A stretch of 9,824 nucleotides of DNA from Oscillospiraceae bacterium (GCA_029012165.1 JAQXLO010000001.1:1-9824), one strand, 5' to 3'; positions 1-7,586 are shown, counted from the first letter of the stretch. The notes: a model not told the origin generated them from the letters alone. Numbers and translations: made by a program.

Positions 1-1790
1 CGCTCGGGGGTGTTTTCTTCGGAAAGCGTGTAGTCCGTACCGATCGGGACGCGCTCAAACACAGCGGTGCCGGCCGCATTGGTCATAGCGGTCATATCCA
101 CTGGCTCGCCGTATTCGGAGATGCCGGTCAGGCGGAAAGTCAGCCCCTCTACCAAACCGTCTTCGGCGGTCTTGCGGACTTTGACCATACCGTACTGGCG
201 CAGGTTGGCAATGTCCAAAGTGATAAGCGGACTGTTATCGTCGATCGTCACTTTCCACTGTGCATCGCCGTCCGGCTGGTAATTGACCGGAACCTTGGTC
301 TCTTTCACAATATAATCGCCATAGATGATCTCGCCGGACTTGGCATAGCCGTTTTTGTCTGTAGGTCCGATCACGGTGATTTCTTCACCGTCCAAATCAT
401 AGACCGTGAATTCCGCACCGCTGAGATTCTTTCCGGATTCGGCATCGGATTTCAGAACTTCAATATGGCCCTTTTTGAGTCGGTTATAAGCATTGACCGT
501 TGCCAGGCTGCCGTGTGCGGTATCAATGGTGACCTTCCATTCCGTCTGGCCGTCCGGCTCATAGTTGAATGGGAAGGTCGTCTCGACCACTCGGTAGGAG
601 CCGTAAGGAATATCTGCGGATTTGGCATATCCACGATCATTGGTCGGTCCGATAGTCGTTACCTTTGCGCCGGACATATCGTAGACCGTAAAGCTGGCTC
701 CCTTGAGCGCCTCATTGGTACCGGACGATTTTTTATAGACCTCAATATTGCCCTTTTTCAGCTCATTGACGGCCTGGATCGTTACCGCGCCGTTATTGGA
801 AGCGCTGACTGTGCGGGTCCACTCCTTGGTTCCCGAATAGGTGTAGTCTGTCGGGAAAACCGCTTCCACGATCCTGTAGGTGCCAAACGGCAGCCGCTCT
901 TTGGTGCAGGCGTAGCCGCGGCTGTCGGTAGGACCGATGGCATATTCTGTTCCGGTCGAGGTATTGGTGGCAATAAAATAGGCACCGCTCAGTGCTGCGC
1001 CCTTCGGATCCTTTTTATAGATTTCGATTTTGCCGGCTGCCTCTACGAATTCCGGAGTAACGACCTGTACGACGGCTTCCGGGTAGTCACCCTTAGACAT
1101 GCCGACGATGGAGCTGATTTCCGGTCCTCTATCGTTACCGACATGGGTCACGAAATGGATCCCATTATAATATCCTGCATAGAGTGCCACATGTGCGATA
1201 TTCCCGGTCGGAATGTGTTTGAAAACGATGAGAGAACCGATCGGTATATCCTCGCTGGGAATGAAATTATTGCCGTTCGCATTCTGGCTGAAGCTGATGC
1301 GGCGTGCCGTTCCGGCACTGACCCACGCATTCGCAGCAGCGTTGTATGCCGTTGCGGTACGCAGATTGTATGGACGGGTTGCGCTGCTGGTGTCAATGCC
1401 CGCAATGTTTGGCAGATAGTTGTAATACACATACGAAACATAAGAGGCACAGCAAAGGCCGCTGCTCTCGAATCCGGCGATATCCGGTGCGAGTCCGGTT
1501 GCCGTACCGCTTTTTGCGACGGTCTCCGTGCCGTGCTTATTCAGTCCGTAGGAAATCTTCGAGAGGTAGGCTGTCGCTCCGCCGCTGTACTTTTTGAAAA
1601 TCGTTCCGTCATCCTTCTGCGCCTGTACCTTATAGCCGGTGTATTCCAGTGCATCGAGGAAAACGTCGTCCAGCATCTCTGCCGGAATGTCAGATGCCGG
1701 CGCCGCAAAAACGCTTGTCGGCAACATCGAGACGAGCATCAGCATTGCCAAAAGCATTGACAGAATGCGTGAGGTGAATTTCTTATTCAT
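1..1790 (-). CDS. Secreted NlpC/P60-like peptidase with SpaA-type isopeptide repeats (3' end outside window)
   Basis: The frame is open from ATG 1788-1790 to the left edge (596 codons, no stop seen). An AAAGGAAG Shine-Dalgarno lies about 9 nt upstream. Residues 1-30 are a Sec signal peptide: basic start, hydrophobic run, cleavage probably after VFAA. Residues about 35-245 look like an NlpC/P60-type cysteine peptidase. C114 sits in CCASYVSYVY, matching the family's D-C-S-G-F-V pattern, H200 sits in AHVALYAG, and H216 or H212 could be the third catalytic residue. The C114-H200 distance is longer than I expect for the family. From residue 253 come three complete SpaA/prealbumin-like repeats and part of a fourth. 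An LPXTG anchor would be beyond the edge. Inferred role: cell-wall-attached surface protein that remodels peptidoglycan or contacts the recipient. The repeats are firm; the peptidase call rests on motifs only, and CHAP is the alternative. Confidence 0.8.
   Translation of the reverse strand, partial: MNKKFTSRILSMLLAMLMLVSMLPTSVFAAPASDIPAEMLDDVFLDALEYTGYKVQAQKDDGTIFKKYSGGATAYLSKISYGLNKHGTETVAKSGTATGLAPDIAGFESSGLCCASYVSYVYYNYLPNIAGIDTSSATRPYNLRTATAYNAAANAWVSAGTARRISFSQNANGNNFIPSEDIPIGSLIVFKHIPTGNIAHVALYAGYYNGIHFVTHVGNDRGPEISSIVGMSKGDYPEAVVQVVTPEFVEAAGKIEIYKKDPKGAALSGAYFIATNTSTGTEYAIGPTDSRGYACTKERLPFGTYRIVEAVFPTDYTYSGTKEWTRTVSASNNGAVTIQAVNELKKGNIEVYKKSSGTNEALKGASFTVYDMSGAKVTTIGPTNDRGYAKSADIPYGSYRVVETTFPFNYEPDGQTEWKVTIDTAHGSLATVNAYNRLKKGHIEVLKSDAESGKNLSGAEFTVYDLDGEEITVIGPTDKNGYAKSGEIIYGDYIVKETKVPVNYQPDGDAQWKVTIDDNSPLITLDIANLRQYGMVKVRKTAEDGLVEGLTFRLTGISEYGEPVDMTAMTNAAGTAVFERVPIGTDYTLSEENTPE
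192..1034 (-). repeat. Three tandem SpaA/Cna-B-like domain repeats, about 282 bp each
   Basis: Within the surface protein the unit starts G-x-I-E-[IV]-x-K at residues 253, 347 and 441, with a more divergent fourth start at 534. The periods are 94, 94 and 93 residues. Each unit keeps the three residues of an intramolecular Lys-Asn isopeptide bond: lysines 259, 353, 447 and 540; glutamates 309, 403, 497 and 591; asparagines 342, 436 and 529. The spacing is almost invariant. Known for the family: the Glu catalyses a Lys-Asn cross-link that stiffens the domain. The second and third copies are also recognisably alike at DNA level, including the codons for IGPT, GYAKS and EPDG or QPDG. Confidence 0.85.
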
Positions 1791-1821
1791 CTTGGTATCT
1801 TCCTTTCTTGATTTGGGTATG

Positions 1822-1850
1822 AAAAGAGCCCCACCGTTTTAGGTGAGGCT
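1822..1850 (-). terminator. Candidate rho-independent terminator or attenuator
   Basis: On the minus strand AGCCTCACC (1850-1842) pairs with GGTGGGGCT (1835-1827). This makes a 9-bp stem with one G-U pair and a 6-nt loop, and it is followed by CTTTTC. The stem begins 18 nt after the stop of the CAP lipoprotein gene. The U tract is short, so termination may be partial. Only about 36 nt separate it from the next ATG, too little for a full promoter, so the surface-protein gene probably depends on read-through. Confidence 0.5.
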
Positions 1851-1868
1851 GCAATTCCTTGATGGTTC

Positions 1869-2681
1869 TTAAAGATGGTCCGTGTTTTCGGCAGCAACTG
1901 CAATGTCGCAATACCACATGCCGCTTTCATAGGTTACGCCGACGGCAATATAGCCATACTCGGCTGAGCCGACATAGCACCAGTGCTCTGCGCTGTTTCT
2001 GACCAATGTCGCCAACCGATAGGCAACTTCGTCCACCGTACCGACATAGCCCGCCTTTGCAATGGCTTCACCAGCATTGGCACGGTAGTACGGTTCACCG
2101 CTGCCGCCGTAGACGCTCGGATCCACATACTCGCCATACCGAAGCGCTGTCGCCGCTGCACGCTCATCGTTTGTATCATGCGCAAAATTGCGGATGAGCT
2201 GTCGGCTTCGATACTCAGCGTAGCTCGTGAGGCCCGGCAATTTGACTGCAGGCGATGTGCGGAAGCTGTTGATGTATTCCAGCACCTTATCGGCGACCAC
2301 TCGGGCGTCCTCGGCCCCGGCACAAGAATTCTCGGGTTCCGAAGGCGGCTCGGCAGGCTTGGTTTCCGGCTCGATCTGAGGGGGAGTCGTAGACTCCGTG
2401 GCTTTTTCGCTTTCCGGTTTGGTAGTCGACATGGGATCCGCCGGCTTGGCAGGGGCTGTCGTCTCACTTTCGGTTGGGTCTGATGTGACGGTCGTATCCT
2501 GAGATGTCTGGCTCTCCTCCAGGGAACTCTCCGATTCAGTCTGGTGAGCAGAGGACTCATTGGCAATTGCTGAGCCCGGGGTCCCAGAAGGTACGGAACT
2601 ATCAGCCGAGTCTGTGGTATGACAGGCGGCAAGTGTCAGGCAGAATGCCAATGCGCAGGATAAAATCAAAAGCTTTTTCAT
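1869..2681 (-). CDS. CAP (SCP/PR1-like) domain lipoprotein
   Basis: 270 aa. The start is ATG 2679-2681, with GGGAG 8 nt upstream. Residues 1-19 are a lipoprotein signal peptide ending in the lipobox LAAC, so C20 should be lipidated and the protein held on the outer face of the membrane. Residues 21-118 are a Ser/Thr/Glu/Pro-rich linker of low complexity, suited to crossing the cell wall. Residues about 125-265 resemble a bacterial CAP domain: VLEYINSFR, then H168 in NFAHD, E205 in AGEAI, H233 in SAEHW, and a final YIAVGVTYESGMWYCDI block. H168, E205 and H233 fit the CAP cavity residues, though the domain is divergent. C235 and C258 could form a disulfide. Function unknown; a role in surface contact or exclusion is only inference. 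It has its own candidate promoter and a hairpin after it. Confidence 0.75.
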   Translation of the reverse strand: MKKLLILSCALAFCLTLAACHTTDSADSSVPSGTPGSAIANESSAHQTESESSLEESQTSQDTTVTSDPTESETTAPAKPADPMSTTKPESEKATESTTPPQIEPETKPAEPPSEPENSCAGAEDARVVADKVLEYINSFRTSPAVKLPGLTSYAEYRSRQLIRNFAHDTNDERAAATALRYGEYVDPSVYGGSGEPYYRANAGEAIAKAGYVGTVDEVAYRLATLVRNSAEHWCYVGSAEYGYIAVGVTYESGMWYCDIAVAAENTDHL

Positions 2682-2713
2682 GATGCATACTCCCGGTTCG
2701 TGTTTTTACCATC

Positions 2714-2742
2714 ATTACACGGACGAGTCTGGGATTTTACAA
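2714..2742 (-). promoter_or_regulatory. Candidate sigma-A promoter for the CAP lipoprotein gene
   Basis: On the minus strand TTGTAA (2742-2737, 4/6 to TTGACA) is followed after exactly 17 bp by TGTAAT (2719-2714, 5/6 to TATAAT). It begins immediately after the stop codon of the 137-aa gene and would give a leader of about 25 nt before the lipoprotein ATG. It is the best promoter-like match I noticed in the intergenic gaps; it is unproven by sequence alone. Confidence 0.4.
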
Positions 2743-2743
2743 C

Positions 2744-3157
2744 TCAGCACGCAAGCTTATAAAAGCCGCGGTCCGCTTCGTCGACGCACCGGTCGAGGAT
2801 TTCGTAAAATCGCTTGGCATCCAACTCGGTATCCAGCCAGTGTGTGGCACGGTAGGAATAGCAGCCGACTTCGTCGTTGATCGCATGACTTCCGAGCACG
2901 CTTCTCAGATTCAGATCGTTTGCGATCCGGCACTGTTTTGCGGTACCCGGATGGGTAAGCGCCTTGGCGAGACAAATCACCATCAGTGGGTGCAGCTCGG
3001 AAAAAGAGATCTGCAGGTAATAATCCCGATACCGACCCATGATCGAAGTTTCATCCTGACTGTCAATCGGCAGCTCTGTCAGAAGCATCTGACGGGTATG
3101 CTCGGCGATCTCTTTCCTGCGATGCTGTTCTTTCTGACTCAGATCACAATGTAGCAT
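2744..3157 (-). CDS. Hypothetical protein, 137 aa
   Basis: The ATG at 3155-3157 is preceded by AAAGGAGA about 5 nt upstream, a good ribosome binding site. The gap to the S1-domain gene upstream is 18 bp, so co-transcription is likely. There is no signal peptide and no membrane segment. The protein is mixed charge and probably mostly helical, with a charged N-terminal helix (SQKEQHRRKEIAEHTRQM) and a C-terminal helix (DAKRFYEILDRCVDEAD). It has five cysteines (4, 96, 118, 128 and 137), the last being the C-terminal residue, but no C-x-x-C pair. I do not recognise a family. Its place between the S1 protein and the lipoprotein suggests an accessory conjugation gene. Confidence 0.75.
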   Translation of the reverse strand: MLHCDLSQKEQHRRKEIAEHTRQMLLTELPIDSQDETSIMGRYRDYYLQISFSELHPLMVICLAKALTHPGTAKQCRIANDLNLRSVLGSHAINDEVGCYSYRATHWLDTELDAKRFYEILDRCVDEADRGFYKLAC

Positions 3158-3175
3158 AGAATCTCCTTTCTTTTC

Positions 3176-4441
3176 TCAATGCGGCATGGCAATGTGGGTA
3201 ATGGCGCCCCAGATCCGGTTGGTCTCGTGATTGATCCCGAGGATCCGAACGGTGACTCTGGCACCTCTCGGCGGGCGTCCCCGTTTGGGATAACTGCACA
3301 GGCAGTCGATGCCGCCGTCCAGCGCCACAAACACGCCGTTCACATCCACCATACTGACAGTACCGACATAACGGTTGCCAACGGAGTATCTGCGAAGGGC
3401 TTTCTCATATGGGTTTTCTCCCGCCTGTTTCACGGAGGCGGAAACCCGAACATGGTCACGGTCGCTGCGATCCACATCCAATACCTTGACGAGGATGCGC
3501 TGTCCGGGCTGGAAATGGGCCGCCGCGTCCATCCAGCGCTGGTAGCTCAGTTCCTTGAGGGGAATGTAGCTCTCCACACCGAACAGGTCGATGAAGATTC
3601 CGGCACGGATGGCAGAAACAACTCTGGCTTCTGCGCAAACACCGGCATAGATGCGGTTGTTGCCGTCCCGGTCTGTGCCGAAATACATTTCTTTCCTTCG
3701 GGCACGCATAGCCTCAAGGCGGCTCGCCGCTGCAATACCGGATTTGGGATCGATGCCTTTTACGATGTAATCGACTTCGGCGCCGAGGCGCTTGGTCAGC
3801 ATGTAATGAAGTACCTCGTCCGGGTCACGCCCGCGATAATCTTCAGGCGGCTCCACTGCCTCAGCAGCGGGAATGATGACTTTGAACTCACCGTGATACA
3901 GGACTGCAAAGGCATGACGTGGGTTATCCGCCGACTGTTCCACACCTTGGATCGTCCCGGTCAGGATACGGCCGCTTCGCTGCGACTCGATGAGGTCGAG
4001 CAAGTCATTCTTGGCCTTATCCGCCTCCGTTTCGACCGTTGGACGATCGTCAATGGACAGCACCGACATGCTCGGTTTGGTATGAGTACGTTTTCTCCTG
4101 GGTTTTGACGCCGCATCGACGCCGTCTTCCTTGGCATTCGGTGCATTTTCAGGCTCTGTGTCAGACTGGGACGGTTCCGGCTCGGTCTTCTTGCGCCTGC
4201 GGGGCTTTTTGACCTCAGTCTGAGATTCCGTCGGTTCGTCGAGAGCTCCGCCCGGAATTCCGGTCGAAGAGGCGCCCGCATCCGCCGAATCTGTTTCAGT
4301 CTGGGAGAGCGAGGTATCACAGGTGTCATCCGGTGCCCCTTCGGCAGGTGATGCCGTGATATTCTCCTCAGTCTGGGGTTCCTGCGCCTCCAAAGGAGTC
4401 GTCATCTCCTCGGGAAGCTCTGCTTTCTTTTTGGTTGGCAT
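3176..4441 (-). CDS. S1-domain (OB-fold) nucleic-acid-binding protein with disordered N-terminus
   Basis: 421 aa. The ATG at 4439-4441 has AAAGGAGG about 7 nt upstream, 20 bp after the coupling-protein stop. Residues 1-120 are low complexity, acidic and Ser/Thr/Glu-rich, with recurring QTE motifs, broken by two basic clusters (KKPRRRKK at 78-85, KPRRKRTHTK at 113-122). Three S1-like beta-barrel segments follow. Residues about 157-241 are divergent (TGTIQGVEQ...FKVIIPAAEAV). Residues about 264-337 are typical (AEARVVSAIRAGIFIDLFGVESYIPLKEL...VLDVDRSD). Residues about 354-416 are also typical (GNRYVGTVSMVDVNGVFVAL...ARVTVRILGI). S1 domains bind RNA or single-stranded DNA. Length and architecture differ from ribosomal protein S1, Tex and PNPase. 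Because it directly follows virD4, I infer binding of the transferred strand or of element transcripts. The partner is unknown. Confidence 0.8.
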   Translation of the reverse strand: MPTKKKAELPEEMTTPLEAQEPQTEENITASPAEGAPDDTCDTSLSQTETDSADAGASSTGIPGGALDEPTESQTEVKKPRRRKKTEPEPSQSDTEPENAPNAKEDGVDAASKPRRKRTHTKPSMSVLSIDDRPTVETEADKAKNDLLDLIESQRSGRILTGTIQGVEQSADNPRHAFAVLYHGEFKVIIPAAEAVEPPEDYRGRDPDEVLHYMLTKRLGAEVDYIVKGIDPKSGIAAASRLEAMRARRKEMYFGTDRDGNNRIYAGVCAEARVVSAIRAGIFIDLFGVESYIPLKELSYQRWMDAAAHFQPGQRILVKVLDVDRSDRDHVRVSASVKQAGENPYEKALRRYSVGNRYVGTVSMVDVNGVFVALDGGIDCLCSYPKRGRPPRGARVTVRILGINHETNRIWGAITHIAMPH

Positions 4442-4461
4442 AGATTTTCCTCCTTTGTCTG

Positions 4462-6324
4462 TTAAAATTCACTCGGTGGTTGTGCCGAGCTGTATAAGCT
4501 TTTTCTGTGCGCCGCTTTCTTAGGCGGCGTCGGTTCGATGTCAGACCGGATCGGTTCGGGAATCATCGTATCGGCTGTCGGCTTATAATCATATACCGAT
4601 GCCTTTACGATCTGCTTTGCCATCGGGTGCTTTGTGAAATCCAGTTTGTTCAGCTTCAGAATGTTGTGCCCGCGTATGATGCAGAGCAGTTCTTCATTGG
4701 GAAGCCGTAAAACTTCATCCGGTGTAAGCAGCCGTCTGCGTCCCTGACCTTCGGTATGACGGTACTGGGGAATGACCTGCGCCACCGCGATGGTCTGACG
4801 GACCGTCATGGTGGAATTGACCTGCACCGACATATCACCGGACCGGGCTGAGATATACTCGGCGGTCACATCATCGGTGCAGCCGAGCATCAGTTGGATG
4901 TCGCAGTTGCCGATAATTTCGGACCATAGATTCTTGGGATACCGATTCTGCAGCTGACCGAGGCTCTGCACGGTCAGCATGACTCGGATATTTCTCGACC
5001 GTACCACAGAAAGAGATCTGGCAAAATCGGATCCGTCTTCCGCACCTCCAATGCGGCCCACATTGTTAAACTCATCCAGTATCAGATTGACGGGCACATC
5101 GCAGCGACCGTTCGGGCGACCGTCTGCATATCGAGTCAGTTTGATGAACATGAATGAGAAAAAGAGCGATGACAGGAACGCCATCGTAGCGTCCTGATCG
5201 CTCAGCACAATGTAATAGATGCACTTATTTCTGCCGGGTGCCGTCAGGTCAATGTCAGACTGACTCGTGATCCGCTGGACCGCCTGATTCTGAAGCACCT
5301 GAAGACGGGTACCCAGACCCAGTATGATGCCGGAGCGCACTGTATCACTGGACTGGGCAAACAAATTAAACGGCGCCCGTGCCGGATGGTCAAGCGGCAG
5401 CTTGTCAAACATAGCGGTCAGCTGCCGTTCGCTGTTTTGTGTGAGCAGCTGATATACGGCGGGGAGATGCTTCATATCGGGACTTCGTGTCCGATCCTGG
5501 TCAATGAGCAGGATCAGCGCCTTCAAGAGATTGCCTTCGCCGTTGTCCCAGAAGTGATCGCCTTTACCCGAGCTGGTGTTGCCGATAATGACATTGGTCA
5601 GTACCTGCGCCATCAGCGTGTCGCCGTTCAGGTCTGACATACAGTTCCATGAGTCGCCGTGCTCAGGGGATACGAGATTGTAGATTTTCACATCATATTC
5701 TTCGTTTCGGAACATTTCCGAGGTATCGGCATAAAGCTCGCCCTTGCTGTCGGTTACGATCACGGACTCGCCGCGCCGCAGTGCCTGAAACAACGCATTG
5801 CGGATGATCGCGCGCGACTTCATGGTACCGGATGCGCCGAAAACGGCGATATGGCGGTTGAGTCTGGTGTCCTCCGGCATACAGACGGCTTTACCCTTGT
5901 ACTCGCCGAGAATCGTACCTTTGGCATCGGGGACCGGGGATATTTCCAGAACTTCCTTCATTTCTTTTTCGTCCATCCAGGATGCCGTGCCGTAGATACC
6001 GGATTTGCTTCTGGCAAAGCCGCGGGGATCATGCTGCTTCCCGTCAAACTTATCGTGAAGCTTCACATAGGCGAAGATGGCACCGGCGATCAGCAGGATC
6101 ATCAGGATGCCTTTGATCCCGTTCCCGCTGAAAGCCGCCGGAAAACAAATCAGCGGGTTCCAGCTTACCGGCTTCATCGTGCTCTCGCCGGAAACGCCGC
6201 CGCTGTCCATCCACGCTGCGTAGTTGCCGAGCAATTGGCCAAGCATGCCGCCCAGATAGAACAGCCCGACGCATCCCAGTATGGCGGCGATGATAATGGC
6301 TATCTTGCGGTTTTTATCGTTCAA
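4462..6324 (-). CDS. virD4: VirD4/TraG-family type IV secretion coupling protein
   Basis: 620 aa if it starts at TTG 6322-6324. That codon has AAAGGAGGG about 6 nt upstream, while the in-frame ATG at 6375 has no comparable site and would lengthen the overlap with the preceding gene. Two N-terminal membrane segments (residues about 7-32 and 69-87) flank a short external loop. The cytoplasmic ATPase follows: Walker A GASGTMKS (163-170), VIVTDSKGELY (188-198), Walker B VNLILDEFNNVG (412-423), and TVQSLGQL (451-458) with a conserved Gln. The C-terminal tail (about 580-620) is Pro-rich and probably flexible. Family role: a hexameric inner-membrane motor that recruits relaxosome DNA to the secretion channel. 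Length and architecture fit Firmicute TraG/VirD4-type proteins. Odd point: Walker A has Met where Gly usually precedes the Lys. Confidence 0.93.
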   Translation of the reverse strand: MNDKNRKIAIIIAAILGCVGLFYLGGMLGQLLGNYAAWMDSGGVSGESTMKPVSWNPLICFPAAFSGNGIKGILMILLIAGAIFAYVKLHDKFDGKQHDPRGFARSKSGIYGTASWMDEKEMKEVLEISPVPDAKGTILGEYKGKAVCMPEDTRLNRHIAVFGASGTMKSRAIIRNALFQALRRGESVIVTDSKGELYADTSEMFRNEEYDVKIYNLVSPEHGDSWNCMSDLNGDTLMAQVLTNVIIGNTSSGKGDHFWDNGEGNLLKALILLIDQDRTRSPDMKHLPAVYQLLTQNSERQLTAMFDKLPLDHPARAPFNLFAQSSDTVRSGIILGLGTRLQVLQNQAVQRITSQSDIDLTAPGRNKCIYYIVLSDQDATMAFLSSLFFSFMFIKLTRYADGRPNGRCDVPVNLILDEFNNVGRIGGAEDGSDFARSLSVVRSRNIRVMLTVQSLGQLQNRYPKNLWSEIIGNCDIQLMLGCTDDVTAEYISARSGDMSVQVNSTMTVRQTIAVAQVIPQYRHTEGQGRRRLLTPDEVLRLPNEELLCIIRGHNILKLNKLDFTKHPMAKQIVKASVYDYKPTADTMIPEPIRSDIEPTPPKKAAHRKSLYSSAQPPSEF

Positions 6325-6339
6325 ATAAATCCCTCCTTT
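6314..6339 (-). promoter_or_regulatory. Ribosome binding site and TTG start of virD4 inside the preceding gene
   Basis: On the minus strand AAAGGAGGG (6339-6331) is followed by ATTTAT and the TTG at 6324-6322. The site lies in the codons for the last residues of the preceding protein, whose TAA ends at 6314. The two genes overlap by 11 bp (TTGAACGATAA). This arrangement decides the coupling-protein start and suggests translational coupling. Confidence 0.7.
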
Positions 6340-7468
6340 CCGGGTCGAGTTCTGCTTCCACAGCGTCAAGCCCAATCGTTTTTATTGTTACGTGGTTCCC
6401 GAGATATTCCCGGATAAATGTCATCTGGTATGGGTAACACAGCACCTCATAATTTCCACGCTGATTCTGGACGGCTTCCTTAAAGCGAACCAGCCTTGCG
6501 AGATCTCCATCCAGATGCGAGAACACATAGGCATCACCGATTTTTGCGTCATACTCAAACAGCCCGCGGTCATAGGTTCGCACCTCCGGGTCAAATAGAA
6601 GCTCCAAAAGCCGTTCTTTCCAATCGGGTACTGTCATCAGCCGCAGCTGGCGAATGCCATGCTCATCCATTGGGATGAAATACAGATTACGGTAGATTGC
6701 ATCAAACCGAAATTCGGGCCGCTTGGTTGTGTCGGACTCCAGCAGTGTCTTCAGTGCGACACTCTCAGACTGACCCAATAAAATGGCGGCCGGCATTGCA
6801 TCGGTGCCGGCATTCAAGCGGCTGATCTCAATGACGCTGTGCAGTGTTTTGAACTCGCCCTTGCCGCTCCATTTCATCACAGCGCTGCGCGTGTTATAAA
6901 CGGCGTATGGGCGCTGCCCGAGATAGGCTGTTCCCACCATCCGGGTAAACATCGTTTTGTTCATCTCCGCTTCGCCGAGCTTCTTCAGTTCTTTGGCAAG
7001 ATAAAAGCAGGGCGCATCGGGGATCCGCTTGGTGATGGTCCGGTTTTGAAGAATGGGAAGCATATACGGTCGGCATTCAACACCTGAGCGCATACACATA
7101 GCCACTGCTTCGGCAACACGGTGGTTTCTGTCCCGGTGTGCGGCATTCCCAGGAAATTTGTGTTCCCAAAAGGCGTCCATGTAATACCGGTAAGCGTCAG
7201 GGTGAAGCCAATCCAGTATGGGGAGAGCACCCTTGTAAAAGCGCACAGATCTGCTGTTGCCTTTGCCGGTAACGGTAAGCAGGCGTGTGGTCATTTCCGT
7301 TTCCGTTTGAGGAATGCGGAATGTTTCCGGTGTGGTGAGCTTATGAACCAGGGCTTTGTAAGCGCGTTCATTGCCGAGCAGGTACAGCGAACGAATCGGA
7401 TATTCACCGGCGATGGAAAGCATTGTGATGAGCTGCCGGAGCTGACTGCCCGGGCGGAAGTATTGCAT
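6314..7468 (-). CDS. Winged-helix protein, replication-relaxation-like
   Basis: 384 aa from ATG 7466-7468, chosen because GAGGTG lies 8 nt upstream. An in-frame ATG at 7507 (397 aa) has only a weak GAGAG and sits inside an inverted repeat. Residues about 8-88 read as a winged helix: LRQLITMLSIAGEYPIRSLY, a recognition-helix region NERAYKALVHKL, then a beta wing LLTVTGKGNSRSVRF. A helical stretch with HRDRNHRVAEAVAMCMRSGVE (111-131) follows, then a mixed alpha/beta C-terminal part without transmembrane segments. The general plan resembles the Replic_Relax proteins of Gram-positive mobile elements, but I see no decisive motif, so the family call is tentative. It overlaps virD4 by 11 bp, which suggests the two are made in fixed ratio. 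Inferred role: DNA binding in replication or transfer of the element, or regulation. Confidence 0.7.
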   Translation of the reverse strand: MQYFRPGSQLRQLITMLSIAGEYPIRSLYLLGNERAYKALVHKLTTPETFRIPQTETEMTTRLLTVTGKGNSRSVRFYKGALPILDWLHPDAYRYYMDAFWEHKFPGNAAHRDRNHRVAEAVAMCMRSGVECRPYMLPILQNRTITKRIPDAPCFYLAKELKKLGEAEMNKTMFTRMVGTAYLGQRPYAVYNTRSAVMKWSGKGEFKTLHSVIEISRLNAGTDAMPAAILLGQSESVALKTLLESDTTKRPEFRFDAIYRNLYFIPMDEHGIRQLRLMTVPDWKERLLELLFDPEVRTYDRGLFEYDAKIGDAYVFSHLDGDLARLVRFKEAVQNQRGNYEVLCYPYQMTFIREYLGNHVTIKTIGLDAVEAELDPERRDLFER

Positions 7469-7494
7469 AGGCGCATCACCTCGCTTTGTAAGAA

Positions 7495-7528
7495 ATTCCG
7501 ACCACATGACTGCTCTCTTTGTCGGAAT
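7495..7528 (-). repeat. Inverted repeat, 8-bp arms, upstream of the winged-helix gene
   Basis: ATTCCGAC (7495-7502) and GTCGGAAT (7521-7528) are perfect inverted copies separated by 18 bp. The spacer contains the alternative ATG at 7507. The repeat ends 12 bp upstream of the GAGGTG ribosome binding site. It could be an operator for a dimeric DNA-binding protein or an mRNA hairpin; the arm length favours neither. Confidence 0.6.
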
Positions 7529-7586
7529 ATCCGCCGTGAAATCTGCCCCAAATCGCCGCTATACCGGGCGTTTTCGACTCCCAATT

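Noticed and set aside
465..1760. A 431-codon open frame on the plus strand
   Set aside because: It is antisense to the surface-protein gene, whose signal peptide, Cys/His motifs and regular repeats are clear. The plus-strand product has no recognisable domain.
3179..4108. A 309-codon open frame on the plus strand
   Set aside because: Antisense shadow of the S1-domain gene; no domain and no supporting ribosome binding site.
5659..6417. A 252-codon open frame on the plus strand
   Set aside because: Antisense to the N-terminal half of VirD4, which has Walker A and membrane segments in the other strand.
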